From contig JAVBTI010000085.1 in the NCBI GenBank assembly GCA_031556255.1, forward strand, positions 1-23,070: DNA of 23,070 nt, in the 5' to 3' direction. A program made the translations under genes and the position numbers. Source of the stretch: JAIRQX01 sp031556255 (GTDB lineage Bacteria; Chrysiogenota; Deferribacteres; Deferribacterales; JAISNW01). Each line of letters begins with the position of its first letter. The first letter of the stretch is position 1. The notes beneath the pieces are model-generated. The model was not told the origin of the DNA, ran no database searches, and saw only the letters and a program-made list of their open reading frames with translations. This document shows positions 14,731-23,025 of the stretch, piece by piece.

Positions 14731-16371
14731 ATGAAAACTGACTTGCGCGGTATCATTATCGCGGCCATCAATGAGCGGTTCCCCGAAGTGAAAACGGGCG
14801 AACTCGCTTTCACGGTGGATTCCACCGATAACCTCGAACACGGAGACTACGCCTCCAACGTAGCCATGCAGCTAACCAAGATTTTAAAGCGTAACCCCAA
14901 AGAAATAGCCGAGTCACTGGCCAAAACCATCCGTCATGAAGACATTAAAGAGATCGATATCGCCGGCCCCGGGTTTATGAACTTTTTCATAAACAACAGC
15001 GCCTTCCACCGCTGGCTGTCGTCCCTTCTGAAATCCGATAACCCGCTTAAAAGCGAAATGGGCAAAGGAAAAAGGTTCATGGTGGAGTTTGTGAGCGCCA
15101 ACCCCACCGGGCCGCTCCACGTCGGGCACGGCAGGGGCGCCGCACTGGGAGACAGTATGGCCGCAATCCTCGCCGCCTGCGGATACAAGGTATACAGAGA
15201 ATACTATGTAAACGACGCGGGGAACCAGATGAACAATCTCGCCGGAAGCATTCTCAGCAGATATTTTGAGCTTTTTGAAGAGCGCTACGCCTTCCCCCAG
15301 GACGGCTACCACGGCGACTACATCATTGATATCGCGCAGGAGCTGCGCAAAGTCTACGCGGACAAGCTTCTGAAAATGAAAGAGCAGGACGCCCTCGAGA
15401 CCTGCAAAAGAGCGGGGATTAAATCGATCCTGGCCGATATCGACAAAACACTGAAACGCTTCTGCGTTAATATGGACAACTATTTCCACGAAACTTCGCT
15501 CTACTCAAGCGGCGAAATAAAAGAGACATTGAAAGATCTGCACAAACATAAGGCCACGTACGAGCAGGACGGCGCACTGTGGCTGTCCACAAAATACATG
15601 GGGGACGACGAGGACCGCGTGCTCAGGAAATCAGACGGTTCGTACACCTACCTGACCCCCGACATAGCTTACCACCGCAATAAATACCGCCGGGGATTCG
15701 ATCTCCTTGTGGACGTGTGGGGAGCGGATCACCATGGCTACGTGAAACGTATGGAGTGCGCCCTGAACGTGCTGGGCTATCCGGACAACTTTGACGTGGT
15801 GCTGGTTCAGATGGTGAGCCTAATCAAGGGCGGCGAGCGACTTGTGATGTCCACCAGAGCGGGGCAATTTGTCACACTGGACTGGCTTTTGGACGAGGTC
15901 GGCATCGACGCGGCGCGTTTCTTCTACAATATGCGGGGGGCCAACTCCCAGTTTGAGTTCGACATAGATCTGGCGAAAACCCAGAGCTCCGACAACCCCG
16001 TCTACTATGTGCAGTACGCTCACGCGAGGGTATGCAGCGTGCTCGCCACCGCCGCTCAGCGCGGGATAAAGATGACCCCCGGCGCCGGCATTGACCTGCT
16101 GACTTTGCCTGCGGAGAAAAAGCTTATAAAGAAAATGATGGAGTTCCGTTATATCCTGGAAACTGCGGCACAATATAACGAACCTCACCGTGTAGCCTAT
16201 TTTTTGCAGGAGCTTGCGGGAGAATTTCACAGCTACTATTATAATACCGTCATCCTGAATGATGAAGATCAGGCACGCACAAACGCAAGGCTGAACCTGT
16301 GCACCGGCGTGGCCAAAAATATAAAGTTCGGGCTGGAACTGCTGGGCGTATCGGCACCCGAAAGAATGTAA
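14731..16371 (+). CDS. argS: Arginyl-tRNA synthetase
   Basis: A 546-residue class I enzyme that attaches arginine to tRNA-Arg. The N-terminal Add1 domain (~1-100) includes EHGDYASNVAM, which is typical of ArgRS. The catalytic core has VSANPTGPLHVGHGRG, with the HIGH-class motif HVGH at 130-133. The second signature is MSTRAG at 373-378, the usual relaxed KMSKS form of ArgRS. The C-terminal DALR domain ends LELLGVSAPERM. I chose ATG 14731 because homology begins there; the frame stays open upstream to 14641 but that part has no family resemblance. GGAG lies 11 bases before the ATG, a slightly long spacing. It is followed closely by the SPOR gene, a common pairing. Confidence 0.97.
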   Translation: MKTDLRGIIIAAINERFPEVKTGELAFTVDSTDNLEHGDYASNVAMQLTKILKRNPKEIAESLAKTIRHEDIKEIDIAGPGFMNFFINNSAFHRWLSSLLKSDNPLKSEMGKGKRFMVEFVSANPTGPLHVGHGRGAALGDSMAAILAACGYKVYREYYVNDAGNQMNNLAGSILSRYFELFEERYAFPQDGYHGDYIIDIAQELRKVYADKLLKMKEQDALETCKRAGIKSILADIDKTLKRFCVNMDNYFHETSLYSSGEIKETLKDLHKHKATYEQDGALWLSTKYMGDDEDRVLRKSDGSYTYLTPDIAYHRNKYRRGFDLLVDVWGADHHGYVKRMECALNVLGYPDNFDVVLVQMVSLIKGGERLVMSTRAGQFVTLDWLLDEVGIDAARFFYNMRGANSQFEFDIDLAKTQSSDNPVYYVQYAHARVCSVLATAAQRGIKMTPGAGIDLLTLPAEKKLIKKMMEFRYILETAAQYNEPHRVAYFLQELAGEFHSYYYNTVILNDEDQARTNARLNLCTGVAKNIKFGLELLGVSAPERM

Positions 16372-16385
16372 GGGAGATAACAGTT

Positions 16386-17021
16386 ATGGAAAACAGCGGC
16401 AGAGAAAAAGGAAAAGCAAACAAAAAAGAGCTTCTGATGATAGCCGTGGTAGTTGTGCTGGCTTTCGGGCTCACCGTGGCGGGGATCGTCTACCTCACGA
16501 ATTTTCTCCTGGGCGGAAGCCCGTCGTCCAAACCGTCGACTCCCGCGTCAGTTCCGGCGCCCGTCGATAACGACAGCGTGGTGCGCTTCAGCATGGACAA
16601 CGAAACGGACAACATGACGGCGTCCGCGCCCGGCACACCTGCCGTTCAGGCTCCTGTTCAGCCTCCGGCGATAACACCGCCCGCGCAGCCTGCCCCGGCG
16701 GCACAACCGGTTCCGTCGGCAACTCCTAAACCGGCGGCAACACCGCCCGCGAAAGGGGATATTCCCACAGCCTCTCCCGCCAAAGGGAAATATCAGCTCC
16801 AGCTTTTCTCCATCCAGAACGAAGCAAAAGCCAAGAGTGAAGCCCAGAAATACAGGGATCAGTATCCTGACATATATATCATGCGTGCCGACCTCGGCTC
16901 ACGCGGAATATGGTACCGCGCCCGCTGCTGCAGCGTGGAGACAAAAGAGGAAGCAACCTTAATAAAATCCGCCATAGAACAGAAATACAAAATAGTGCCG
17001 GATGTGATCAAAGTTGATTAA
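16386..17021 (+). CDS. SPOR-domain membrane protein
   Basis: A 211-residue bitopic protein: a short basic cytoplasmic start, a membrane helix at ~17-40 (IAVVVVLAFGLTVAGIVYLT), a Pro/Ala-rich periplasmic linker (~44-135), and a C-terminal SPOR domain (~137-211, from KYQLQLFSIQNEAKAKSEAQ to the end). SPOR domains bind glycan strands stripped of stem peptides and target proteins to division septa. The layout recalls FtsN but no other FtsN feature is visible, so a gene name is not given. ATG 16386 has AAGGGAG nine bases upstream and lies 14 bases after the argS stop, so the two are probably co-transcribed. Its end overlaps the start of the next gene by 8 bases. Confidence 0.9.
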   Translation: MENSGREKGKANKKELLMIAVVVVLAFGLTVAGIVYLTNFLLGGSPSSKPSTPASVPAPVDNDSVVRFSMDNETDNMTASAPGTPAVQAPVQPPAITPPAQPAPAAQPVPSATPKPAATPPAKGDIPTASPAKGKYQLQLFSIQNEAKAKSEAQKYRDQYPDIYIMRADLGSRGIWYRARCCSVETKEEATLIKSAIEQKYKIVPDVIKVD

Positions 17022-18195
17022 GCGGGCGGCGCTGTATATTCATGCAGCGCTGGCGTTCGCGCTGCTTCTGTCCGCGAACGCACAGGCTGTGGAGATTGTT
17101 GATAAGAAGCACCCGCCAGTTTACGGAGCACAGCTTTTCGTGCTCGACCCGGCCTACAGAGGCGATCTGAACCGTTTTTTCAAAGAGGTCAAGGAGCGCG
17201 GCGTTGACACGGTTTATTTCCGTGTATTCCATAACGCTCAGGATCGTGCGCACATGGGGATCTACAATCCCTGCCCCTCCGGAGGCGTTTATTTCAAAAG
17301 CGATGAGGCCTGTGTGGTGGCGGATCTTCTAGGGGATGCCGTCGCGGCGGGACATGCCGGCGGGGTGAAAGTCTACGCCTGGATGGCGACCCGCTCCCTC
17401 TCCTTTTTGAAAGAAGAGGCCACGCTGTCCCGGAGCTTCTCCCCCGGCGGAGGCACAGTGCCGGGCTACGGCGCGAATATTTTCCACCCCGTGGTGAGGG
17501 ATACCATAAGAAAACTGTTCGCTGAGCTGGCTGAAAGCGGCGCCGACGGAGTACTCATTCAGGACGACTTCATAATGAAGTATAATGAGGGAGCGGACGC
17601 CCTGGCATGCGCGGCTTTCACCAAAGAAACGGGGATCACCTGCACGGCGGACACTTTTTTCGCGGCTGCCACCGATATCAGCGGAAAACCGGCTTTCGGC
17701 AGACGAACAGATGAATACCGGAAGTGGATAGAATGGAAATCGGGAAAGCTGCGGGATTTTTTATATGAAATACGCTCGAACGCCAGGCTTATAAGCCCCG
17801 GTATGGAATGGGCGGTGAATATATATTACGAGACTCCCGTATTCCCTGAAAAAGGGCTGGCATGGTATTCGCAGGATATGGACGCGCTGCGGAGCACCGG
17901 GATAAATTATTTTGCTGTTATGATGTACCAGGAACAGATTATGAAAGAGATGGGGCTGAACAAGCGGCAGTTCCTCGATTTCGCCGAGACGTTGGCGAAA
18001 CGCAGTATAGGGGCCGGTAAAGACGAAGCCGGGGCGGTGTTCAAAATTCAGGTCAGGCTCTTCGACGCAAACCGCACCGCAGTGAATGAGATTGATCTAA
18101 AACTATTGTGCAATCGTCTTAAACGCGCCGGCGGAACTAGTTTTGCACAGCTTCCCATAGATCGCCCCGGCGACATAATGCCGGTGTGCAAATGA
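17014..18195 (+). CDS. Exported PgaB C-terminal-like (GHL13/GH153-type) glycoside hydrolase
   Basis: A 393-residue exported protein. Residues 1-25 are a signal peptide ending in ANAQA. The mature part resembles the C-terminal (beta/alpha)8 domain of the exopolysaccharide enzyme PgaB, which cleaves partly de-N-acetylated poly-N-acetylglucosamine. Matching blocks are VDTVYFRVFHNAQD, GGVKVYAWMATRSL, HPVVRDTIRKLFAEL and DGVLIQDDFIMKYNEG, with Asp184-Asp185 at the place of the catalytic acidic pair. The N-terminal deacetylase domain of PgaB is missing, and no pga synthesis genes are nearby. The start is TTG at 17014, overlapping the SPOR stop (TTGATTAA), with only a weak GGAT upstream. Family resemblance is good; the substrate is unknown and could be a cell-wall or secreted glycan. 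Confidence 0.8.
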   Translation: MIKRAALYIHAALAFALLLSANAQAVEIVDKKHPPVYGAQLFVLDPAYRGDLNRFFKEVKERGVDTVYFRVFHNAQDRAHMGIYNPCPSGGVYFKSDEACVVADLLGDAVAAGHAGGVKVYAWMATRSLSFLKEEATLSRSFSPGGGTVPGYGANIFHPVVRDTIRKLFAELAESGADGVLIQDDFIMKYNEGADALACAAFTKETGITCTADTFFAAATDISGKPAFGRRTDEYRKWIEWKSGKLRDFLYEIRSNARLISPGMEWAVNIYYETPVFPEKGLAWYSQDMDALRSTGINYFAVMMYQEQIMKEMGLNKRQFLDFAETLAKRSIGAGKDEAGAVFKIQVRLFDANRTAVNEIDLKLLCNRLKRAGGTSFAQLPIDRPGDIMPVCK

Positions 18196-18205
18196 GGTTA
18201 AAAAG

Positions 18206-19603
18206 ATGACCGATGTAATAATAATAGGCGCCGGTGTTTCCGGGGTTTCGCTTGCATACCGCCTGTCGGAACTGAAGCGGGAAAACCCGGCCATCGGCGC
18301 CATAACAGTAATAGATAAAGCACCGACCGCCGGGGGCTGCATACAGACTGTGTGTGAGAACGGCTTTCAGATCGAATCCGGCCCGAATGGTGTGCTGTAC
18401 AGTAAAAAACATGTCAGAGATCTGTATATTCACGCCGGGCTGGAAAACCGCTTACAGATAAGCTCAGCTCTCACAGCACGCAAATATATCCAGTTGGGTG
18501 GCCGCCTGCACGCCGCGCCTTCCGGCCCCGTATCGGCAATCACTTCAAAACTGCTCTCATTTTCAGGCAAAATGCGCATGCTGAGAGAACCTTTCACGGC
18601 GCCTAAAACAAGCGATTCGGATGAATCAATAGCCGATTTTGCCGCGCGGCGCATCGGACAGGAAGCGGCGGACAGGCTCGTGGCCACTATCGTGGGGGGC
18701 ATATATGCCGGCGACTCCCATAGGATTAGCATCCAATCCGCCTTCCCCCGCCTCTACTCGCTGGAGCGTGACTACGGCAGCCTTGTCAAAGGTGCGATCC
18801 GCAAAGCCAAAGAGACAAAAAGGAGCGGCGTACCCCGGGAAAGACGCAGCCGCTCCCACTCAGGGATGCTCATTTCATCGCCCACAGGGATGCATGGCCT
18901 CGTAGCCTCACTGGCGGAAAAGTGTGCCGGGGTCGAATTTCGGTATAGCACCTCAGTTGAAAAAGTTGAAAAAACGGATAAAGGATACAAAGTATACACG
19001 GATAAGGGCATACTGGATGGCAACCATCTCGCGGTATGCTGCAATGCCCACGACGCGTCGGGCTTCCTAATGCCGTTTGACGAAACGCTGGCTGAAATGC
19101 TGGCAAAGGTGGCGCATGCCCCCATTTTCATCTGCGGTATGGGTTTTGACCTAAAGGATATCACCCATCCGCTGGACGGGTTCGGTTATTTGGTAGCTCC
19201 CGAAGAGAAAAGCACCGTGCTGGGCACCCTTTTCAGCTCATCTATTTTCAGCGGCCGTGCTCCGGAAGGGAAGAGCCTCATAACATCCATCACTGTGGGC
19301 GACCGCAACCGGGAGCTTTTTGCCTTAAACGACGGAAATCTGAAAGAAATGATTTTCAGCCAGGCCAAAGATGTGCTAGGGCTTAAAAAAGCACCGGAGA
19401 GCGTCACCGTGTTCCGCCATGAACGGGCAATCCCGCAATATTACATAGGCCATTCGGCGGTGGTGGCCAGAGCGGACGAGCTTAGTGAGCGGTTCCGTAC
19501 CTTCCACCTCGGTGGAAACACCTGTCACGGCATAAGCGTAGCGGACTGCATCCTGACCAGCCTAAATATTGCGGACAAAATAGCCGGCGGGAATGCAAAA
19601 TGA
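18206..19603 (+). CDS. hemY: Protoporphyrinogen/coproporphyrinogen oxidase, HemY type
   Basis: A 465-residue FAD-dependent oxidase for a late step of heme synthesis. The dinucleotide-binding motif is at residues 4-18 (VIIIGAGVSGVSLAYRL), followed by the family run TAGGCIQTVCENGFQIESGPN. Other marks are VGGIYAGDSHRISIQSAFPRL in the middle and the C-terminal FAD contact HLGGNTCHGISVADCI. Whether it oxidises protoporphyrinogen (classical route) or coproporphyrinogen (CPD route) cannot be decided without the rest of the pathway; no other heme gene is in the window. ATG 18206 has GAGG eight bases upstream and follows the previous stop by 10 bases. The start of the next gene overlaps its stop (ATGA). 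Confidence 0.9.
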   Translation: MTDVIIIGAGVSGVSLAYRLSELKRENPAIGAITVIDKAPTAGGCIQTVCENGFQIESGPNGVLYSKKHVRDLYIHAGLENRLQISSALTARKYIQLGGRLHAAPSGPVSAITSKLLSFSGKMRMLREPFTAPKTSDSDESIADFAARRIGQEAADRLVATIVGGIYAGDSHRISIQSAFPRLYSLERDYGSLVKGAIRKAKETKRSGVPRERRSRSHSGMLISSPTGMHGLVASLAEKCAGVEFRYSTSVEKVEKTDKGYKVYTDKGILDGNHLAVCCNAHDASGFLMPFDETLAEMLAKVAHAPIFICGMGFDLKDITHPLDGFGYLVAPEEKSTVLGTLFSSSIFSGRAPEGKSLITSITVGDRNRELFALNDGNLKEMIFSQAKDVLGLKKAPESVTVFRHERAIPQYYIGHSAVVARADELSERFRTFHLGGNTCHGISVADCILTSLNIADKIAGGNAK

Positions 19604-20433
19604 AAATAGCTGCCTATCTGACGGCACTGGTCATCCTTGCCGGCTGCCAGTCGATGTTTTTTTACCCCGACACCGTCCTGCGTTACCACCCCGACCTGAC
19701 CGCCGCCGACCCGGAAGATGTGCTCTTTACCTCTTACGACAACACCACCCTTCATGGCTGGTACATAAAAGCCAAAAGCGAGCCTGTAAAAGGCACCATC
19801 TTCTTCCTCCACGGGAACGCTCAGAATATGAGCTTCCACGTCCACAGCCTGCTCTGGCTTACGAACAATGGGTATAATATATTCACCTTTGATTACCGCG
19901 GCTATGGCATCTCCAAAGGGGAGCCGGACATAAAAGGAGTGGTGGAAGACGGCCTTTCAGCCTTTGATCTGCTTGCATCCGGCGAGCTGACCGAGGCGGA
20001 TAATATAATAGTGCTGGGGCAGAGCATGGGAGGCGCTGTTGCCATAGACGTTGCCGCCATGACGAAGCACCAGGACAGGATTGCGGCGGTAATCACGGAC
20101 AGCGCTTTTGCGTCATGGCGGGAAATTTACAGGCAGAAAGCCGGCAATATAGTGGTGACATGGCCGTTCCAGTACCCCATGAGCTGGTTCATCAACGACG
20201 ACTATGCGCCGGATAAATTCATAAATCAGATTCCCGAAAGGATTAAGATACTGATAATTCACAATAAAGAGGATAAACTCGTACCTGTTTCCCACGCCAA
20301 ACGACTAAAAGAGGCGGCAGCCGACAGGCCTGCGGATATCTGGCTGATGGACTACGAAGGACATGTAACAGTTAATAACTATGACCTTTTCAGAAAAATG
20401 TTCCTGGCCTATCTGGATGGCCTTTTTAAATAA
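19600..20433 (+). CDS. Alpha/beta-hydrolase lipoprotein (BEM46/ABHD13-like)
   Basis: A 277-residue predicted lipoprotein. The lipobox LAGC ends at Cys16, with Gln at +2, so outer-membrane sorting is expected under the Lol rule. The hydrolase fold is complete: oxyanion-hole HGNAQN at 71-76, nucleophile elbow GQSMGG with Ser142, Asp225 in HNKEDKLVP, and His255 in EGHV. FDYRGYGISKGEP is typical of the BEM46/ABHD13-like branch, whose natural substrates are mostly unknown. ATG 19600 overlaps the hemY stop by four bases, so it is translationally coupled; a functional link to heme synthesis does not follow from that. A lipid-anchored esterase or peptidase acting in the periplasm is the best description. 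Confidence 0.9.
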   Translation: MKIAAYLTALVILAGCQSMFFYPDTVLRYHPDLTAADPEDVLFTSYDNTTLHGWYIKAKSEPVKGTIFFLHGNAQNMSFHVHSLLWLTNNGYNIFTFDYRGYGISKGEPDIKGVVEDGLSAFDLLASGELTEADNIIVLGQSMGGAVAIDVAAMTKHQDRIAAVITDSAFASWREIYRQKAGNIVVTWPFQYPMSWFINDDYAPDKFINQIPERIKILIIHNKEDKLVPVSHAKRLKEAAADRPADIWLMDYEGHVTVNNYDLFRKMFLAYLDGLFK

Positions 20434-20446
20434 TCCGGAATTGTTG

Positions 20447-20475
20447 TTGACGATAATGGAAAAAAAATTTAGAGT
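20447..20475 (+). promoter_or_regulatory. Predicted promoter of the DUF3015-type gene
   Basis: TTGACG (20447-20452), a 17-base A-rich spacer and TAGAGT (20470-20475). The -35 box has five of six consensus bases and the spacing is ideal. It lies just after the hydrolase gene and gives a leader of about 25 bases before the ATG. Confidence 0.6.
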
Positions 20476-20507
20476 GTGGGGCATCTAATAACTCTGGAGG
20501 GATGTTA

Positions 20508-20963
20508 ATGAAAAAGATCCTTGTTGTTTTGACAGTCTTAGCTTTCTGCGGTATCGCTTCCGCAAGCCAGATGAACACCGGCTGCGGCCTGGGTACAATG
20601 CTCCTCGGCAAAAGCGGCGACACCAAACTTATGCAGCTTCTGATCACCTGCACCAACGCCACTTCCACAAACCAATCCACCGGCATTACCCTTGATATCA
20701 AAGCTTTCGGTTGCACCACCACCGGTAAATGGGCAGGCAGCGAAACAGTGGGCGAATTTGTTCAGGGGAATATGGACAATCTCATCCGCGACGTGGCAGC
20801 CGGTTCAGGCGAGACGATAACCTCTCTGGCAGGCCTGATGGAAGTTGAAGATGTTGAGGCTTTCGGCGCGAAACTTCAGCAAAATTTCACGCTCATCTTC
20901 CCGTCTTCTGACGTTGAATACGCTTACGTTGCAGATGCTATCTATATAATCAGCAACAGCTAA
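20508..20963 (+). CDS. DUF3015-family exported small protein
   Basis: A 151-residue protein with a clear signal peptide (MKKILVVLTVLAFCGIASA). The mature part has paired Cys-Gly motifs and the pattern NTGCGLGTMLLG, TNATSTNQSTGIT, AFGCTTTGKW, which match DUF3015 proteins. These are periplasmic or surface proteins of unknown function, often beside a DUF4105 gene. ATG 20508 has GGAGG seven bases upstream; an ATG two codons earlier is too close to that site. Its own near-consensus promoter and a strong terminator suggest an abundant monocistronic product. Two or more Cys pairs could form disulfides. Confidence 0.82.
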   Translation: MKKILVVLTVLAFCGIASASQMNTGCGLGTMLLGKSGDTKLMQLLITCTNATSTNQSTGITLDIKAFGCTTTGKWAGSETVGEFVQGNMDNLIRDVAAGSGETITSLAGLMEVEDVEAFGAKLQQNFTLIFPSSDVEYAYVADAIYIISNS

Positions 20964-20986
20964 GCGGAAGTTTTTTTGAATTTCCA

Positions 20987-21013
20987 GGGGGTATGTGTTC
21001 GTACCCCCTTTTT
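20987..21013 (+). terminator. Intrinsic terminator after the DUF3015-type gene
   Basis: A perfect 7-bp stem GGGGGTA / TACCCCC with an 8-base loop, followed directly by TTTTT. It lies between the DUF3015-type gene and the DUF4105 gene, so the latter is reached by partial read-through or by an unseen promoter. Confidence 0.85.
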
Positions 21014-21027
21014 AATTTGAGGTATTA

Positions 21028-22908
21028 ATGTTCGTCAGGTTCATATGCGTTTTGTGCACGATTTTCGCAGCCCTGCCCGCTCTGAGCGCGGACCCCGCCC
21101 AGACAGTCATAGCAGAGGCAGACAGAAAAAAACTGGCGGACGACCCATACTGGGAAACCCTCCTGCACTTCGAAACAGGCTGGTTTTCCAACTACCGCAG
21201 CCTCATCGACGACCCGCGCTTCTTTCTTTCTCCCAAAGGAAAAACCGATAAAAAAGCCGAACTGGACGCCACCATTACCGGCATTCTTAACCCGGACGTC
21301 ACGCTGGGCGATGAACATCCCCAATGCCGCTTCCCGGCCCGCACGGCATGGCTCTCGGAGAACATACCCTCCCTGAAACAGGCACTGCCGGAGGTAATCT
21401 GCCCTAAATTCGATAACACCACGGAAAAGATCAAACCGAAGCATGTATCAGTGATCTTTCCTTTTTACAACCTCAGCGGCCCCGCATCCATCTTCGGGCA
21501 CACCATGCTCCGGCTGGAACCCGAAAACCGCAGTCCTCTTCTGGGTTATGCGGTAACCTACTCCGCCGACAACGGCGGCTCCGGTCCCGCTATGCTCGTG
21601 GCAGGCGGACTTACCGGCTATTTCCCGGGGTACTACACCGTCGTTCCTTATTTTGAAAAGCTCAACGAATACGCCGCCATTGAAAAGCGCGATGTGTGGG
21701 AATATGAACTCGACCTCTCCGAAGACGAGGTCTGGCGCATGTATCTACATATATGGGAAGTGGCGCCGGTTTACTCCGATTACTACTTTTTTGACGAAAA
21801 CTGCGCCTATAATCTGCTTTTCCTTTTGGAAGCCGGCCGCCCGGGAATTAAACTTACCGGGGATTATTTTTGGGTGATCCCGTCTGACACCACCCGCGCC
21901 GTCGCCAACGCGGGGCTTGTTTCAAAAATCAACTACCGGCCTTCTTACACCAAACGGATGGAAGCCACGGCCGAGGCCCTCTCCATGAAGGGGATCTCCC
22001 TTGCCAGAGATGTGGCGGACGGCAAAGTTCCGCCCAGTGCAGTAAAAGAAAGCGAGCTTTCGGAACGGCAACGAATTGCAACACTGGATCTGGCATCGGA
22101 GCTTGTCCGGTACGACTTTCAGGAAGCTGCACCTAAAGAGATGGAGATATATAAAGCACGCAGCTTTGATATCTCACGGGAAAGAGCGCAATACAAAGAA
22201 AAAAACGAATATCCTATCCCCAGGCCACCAGTATCGCCGGAAAATGGCCACCTCAGCAGTCGGGCGCTCTTAGGCGGAGGTTACAGCGACGACAGCGCTT
22301 TTGTGCGGGCAGGATTCCGCACAGTGTACCACTCTCTGATAGACAACGCCGCCGGATACCTTGAAGGTTCCAATATCACCGCCGGCGAGGTAAAGGTGCG
22401 CTGGTATACCGACACAGGTAAATTCAACATAGAAGAAGCGGCGCTGTTCGATCTTGTGTCACTTGCTCCCGTTACAAGGCTTTTTGGTTCACCGTCATGG
22501 CGGCTGGCCGGCGGGCTGTACGACCGCAGCATACGCGCCGACCGCACACTTCTGACAGGTTACCTGAACGGAGGCGGCGGGATCACCCTCCCGCTGTATG
22601 ACAATATGCTCATCTGGGCCATGTTGATGGGCGAGCTGCAGGGAGCAGACCGCTATTCATCATGGTTGACAGTGGGTTACGGGTTCAACGGCGGCATAAT
22701 ATACCCCACGGGCAGCTTCGGTAAATTTCTGATAGAAGGAAACCAGATGTGGTATACGGATGCCGGGAAACACGTGGAAGCGGATATCAGTGTACAGTAC
22801 GCAGTTTACCCGGCAGTAAACCACGCCTTCGTGGCAGAAGCTAAATGGATGCAGGAAAGCAATAATTTCGAGAGCGAATTCGGCCTGACATACATGCTGC
22901 ACTTCTGA
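21028..22908 (+). CDS. DUF4105 (Lnb-like) exported protein with C-terminal outer-membrane beta-barrel
   Basis: A 626-residue protein with a signal peptide ending in PALSA. Residues ~135-275 are a DUF4105 domain, the NlpC/P60-related fold found in Lnb-type lipoprotein N-acyltransferases. His158 (SIFGHTMLRL) precedes Cys259 (DENCAYNLLFLLE), a permuted His-then-Cys order and the likely catalytic pair. Cys100 and Cys125 might form a disulfide. From about residue 410 the sequence alternates like transmembrane beta strands and ends in Phe (SEFGLTYMLHF), the usual outer-membrane barrel signal. This predicts an outer-membrane enzyme with a periplasmic cysteine acyltransferase or hydrolase domain. GAGG lies five bases before the ATG. 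The partner DUF3015-type gene is just upstream. Actual activity and substrate are unknown; Lnb-like acylation is inferred from the family. Confidence 0.85.
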   Translation: MFVRFICVLCTIFAALPALSADPAQTVIAEADRKKLADDPYWETLLHFETGWFSNYRSLIDDPRFFLSPKGKTDKKAELDATITGILNPDVTLGDEHPQCRFPARTAWLSENIPSLKQALPEVICPKFDNTTEKIKPKHVSVIFPFYNLSGPASIFGHTMLRLEPENRSPLLGYAVTYSADNGGSGPAMLVAGGLTGYFPGYYTVVPYFEKLNEYAAIEKRDVWEYELDLSEDEVWRMYLHIWEVAPVYSDYYFFDENCAYNLLFLLEAGRPGIKLTGDYFWVIPSDTTRAVANAGLVSKINYRPSYTKRMEATAEALSMKGISLARDVADGKVPPSAVKESELSERQRIATLDLASELVRYDFQEAAPKEMEIYKARSFDISRERAQYKEKNEYPIPRPPVSPENGHLSSRALLGGGYSDDSAFVRAGFRTVYHSLIDNAAGYLEGSNITAGEVKVRWYTDTGKFNIEEAALFDLVSLAPVTRLFGSPSWRLAGGLYDRSIRADRTLLTGYLNGGGGITLPLYDNMLIWAMLMGELQGADRYSSWLTVGYGFNGGIIYPTGSFGKFLIEGNQMWYTDAGKHVEADISVQYAVYPAVNHAFVAEAKWMQESNNFESEFGLTYMLHF

Positions 22909-22942
22909 CAGCGCATTATTCACGGGCAACACGCAATAAAAC

Positions 22943-22972
22943 TTGACATAATCGGTACATATAAAGTATTCA
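22943..22972 (+). promoter_or_regulatory. Promoter-like sequence upstream of tRNA-Leu
   Basis: A consensus -35 box TTGACA (22943-22948), followed at 17-18 bases by GTATTC or TATTCA (22966-22972) as a weak -10. It lies about 55 bases before the tRNA. The spacer between the DUF4105 stop and the tRNA shows no other feature and no terminator. Confidence 0.5.
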
Positions 22973-23025
22973 AATAAACGAGCGAAAACTGTGCTTGTTT
23001 AGAAGTAATAAATTCAAAAACTCGG

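Noticed and set aside
16560..16760. Possible repeat array in the SPOR linker
   Set aside because: It is Pro/Ala low-complexity coding sequence without regular unit length; it is a normal linker, not a CRISPR or tandem repeat.
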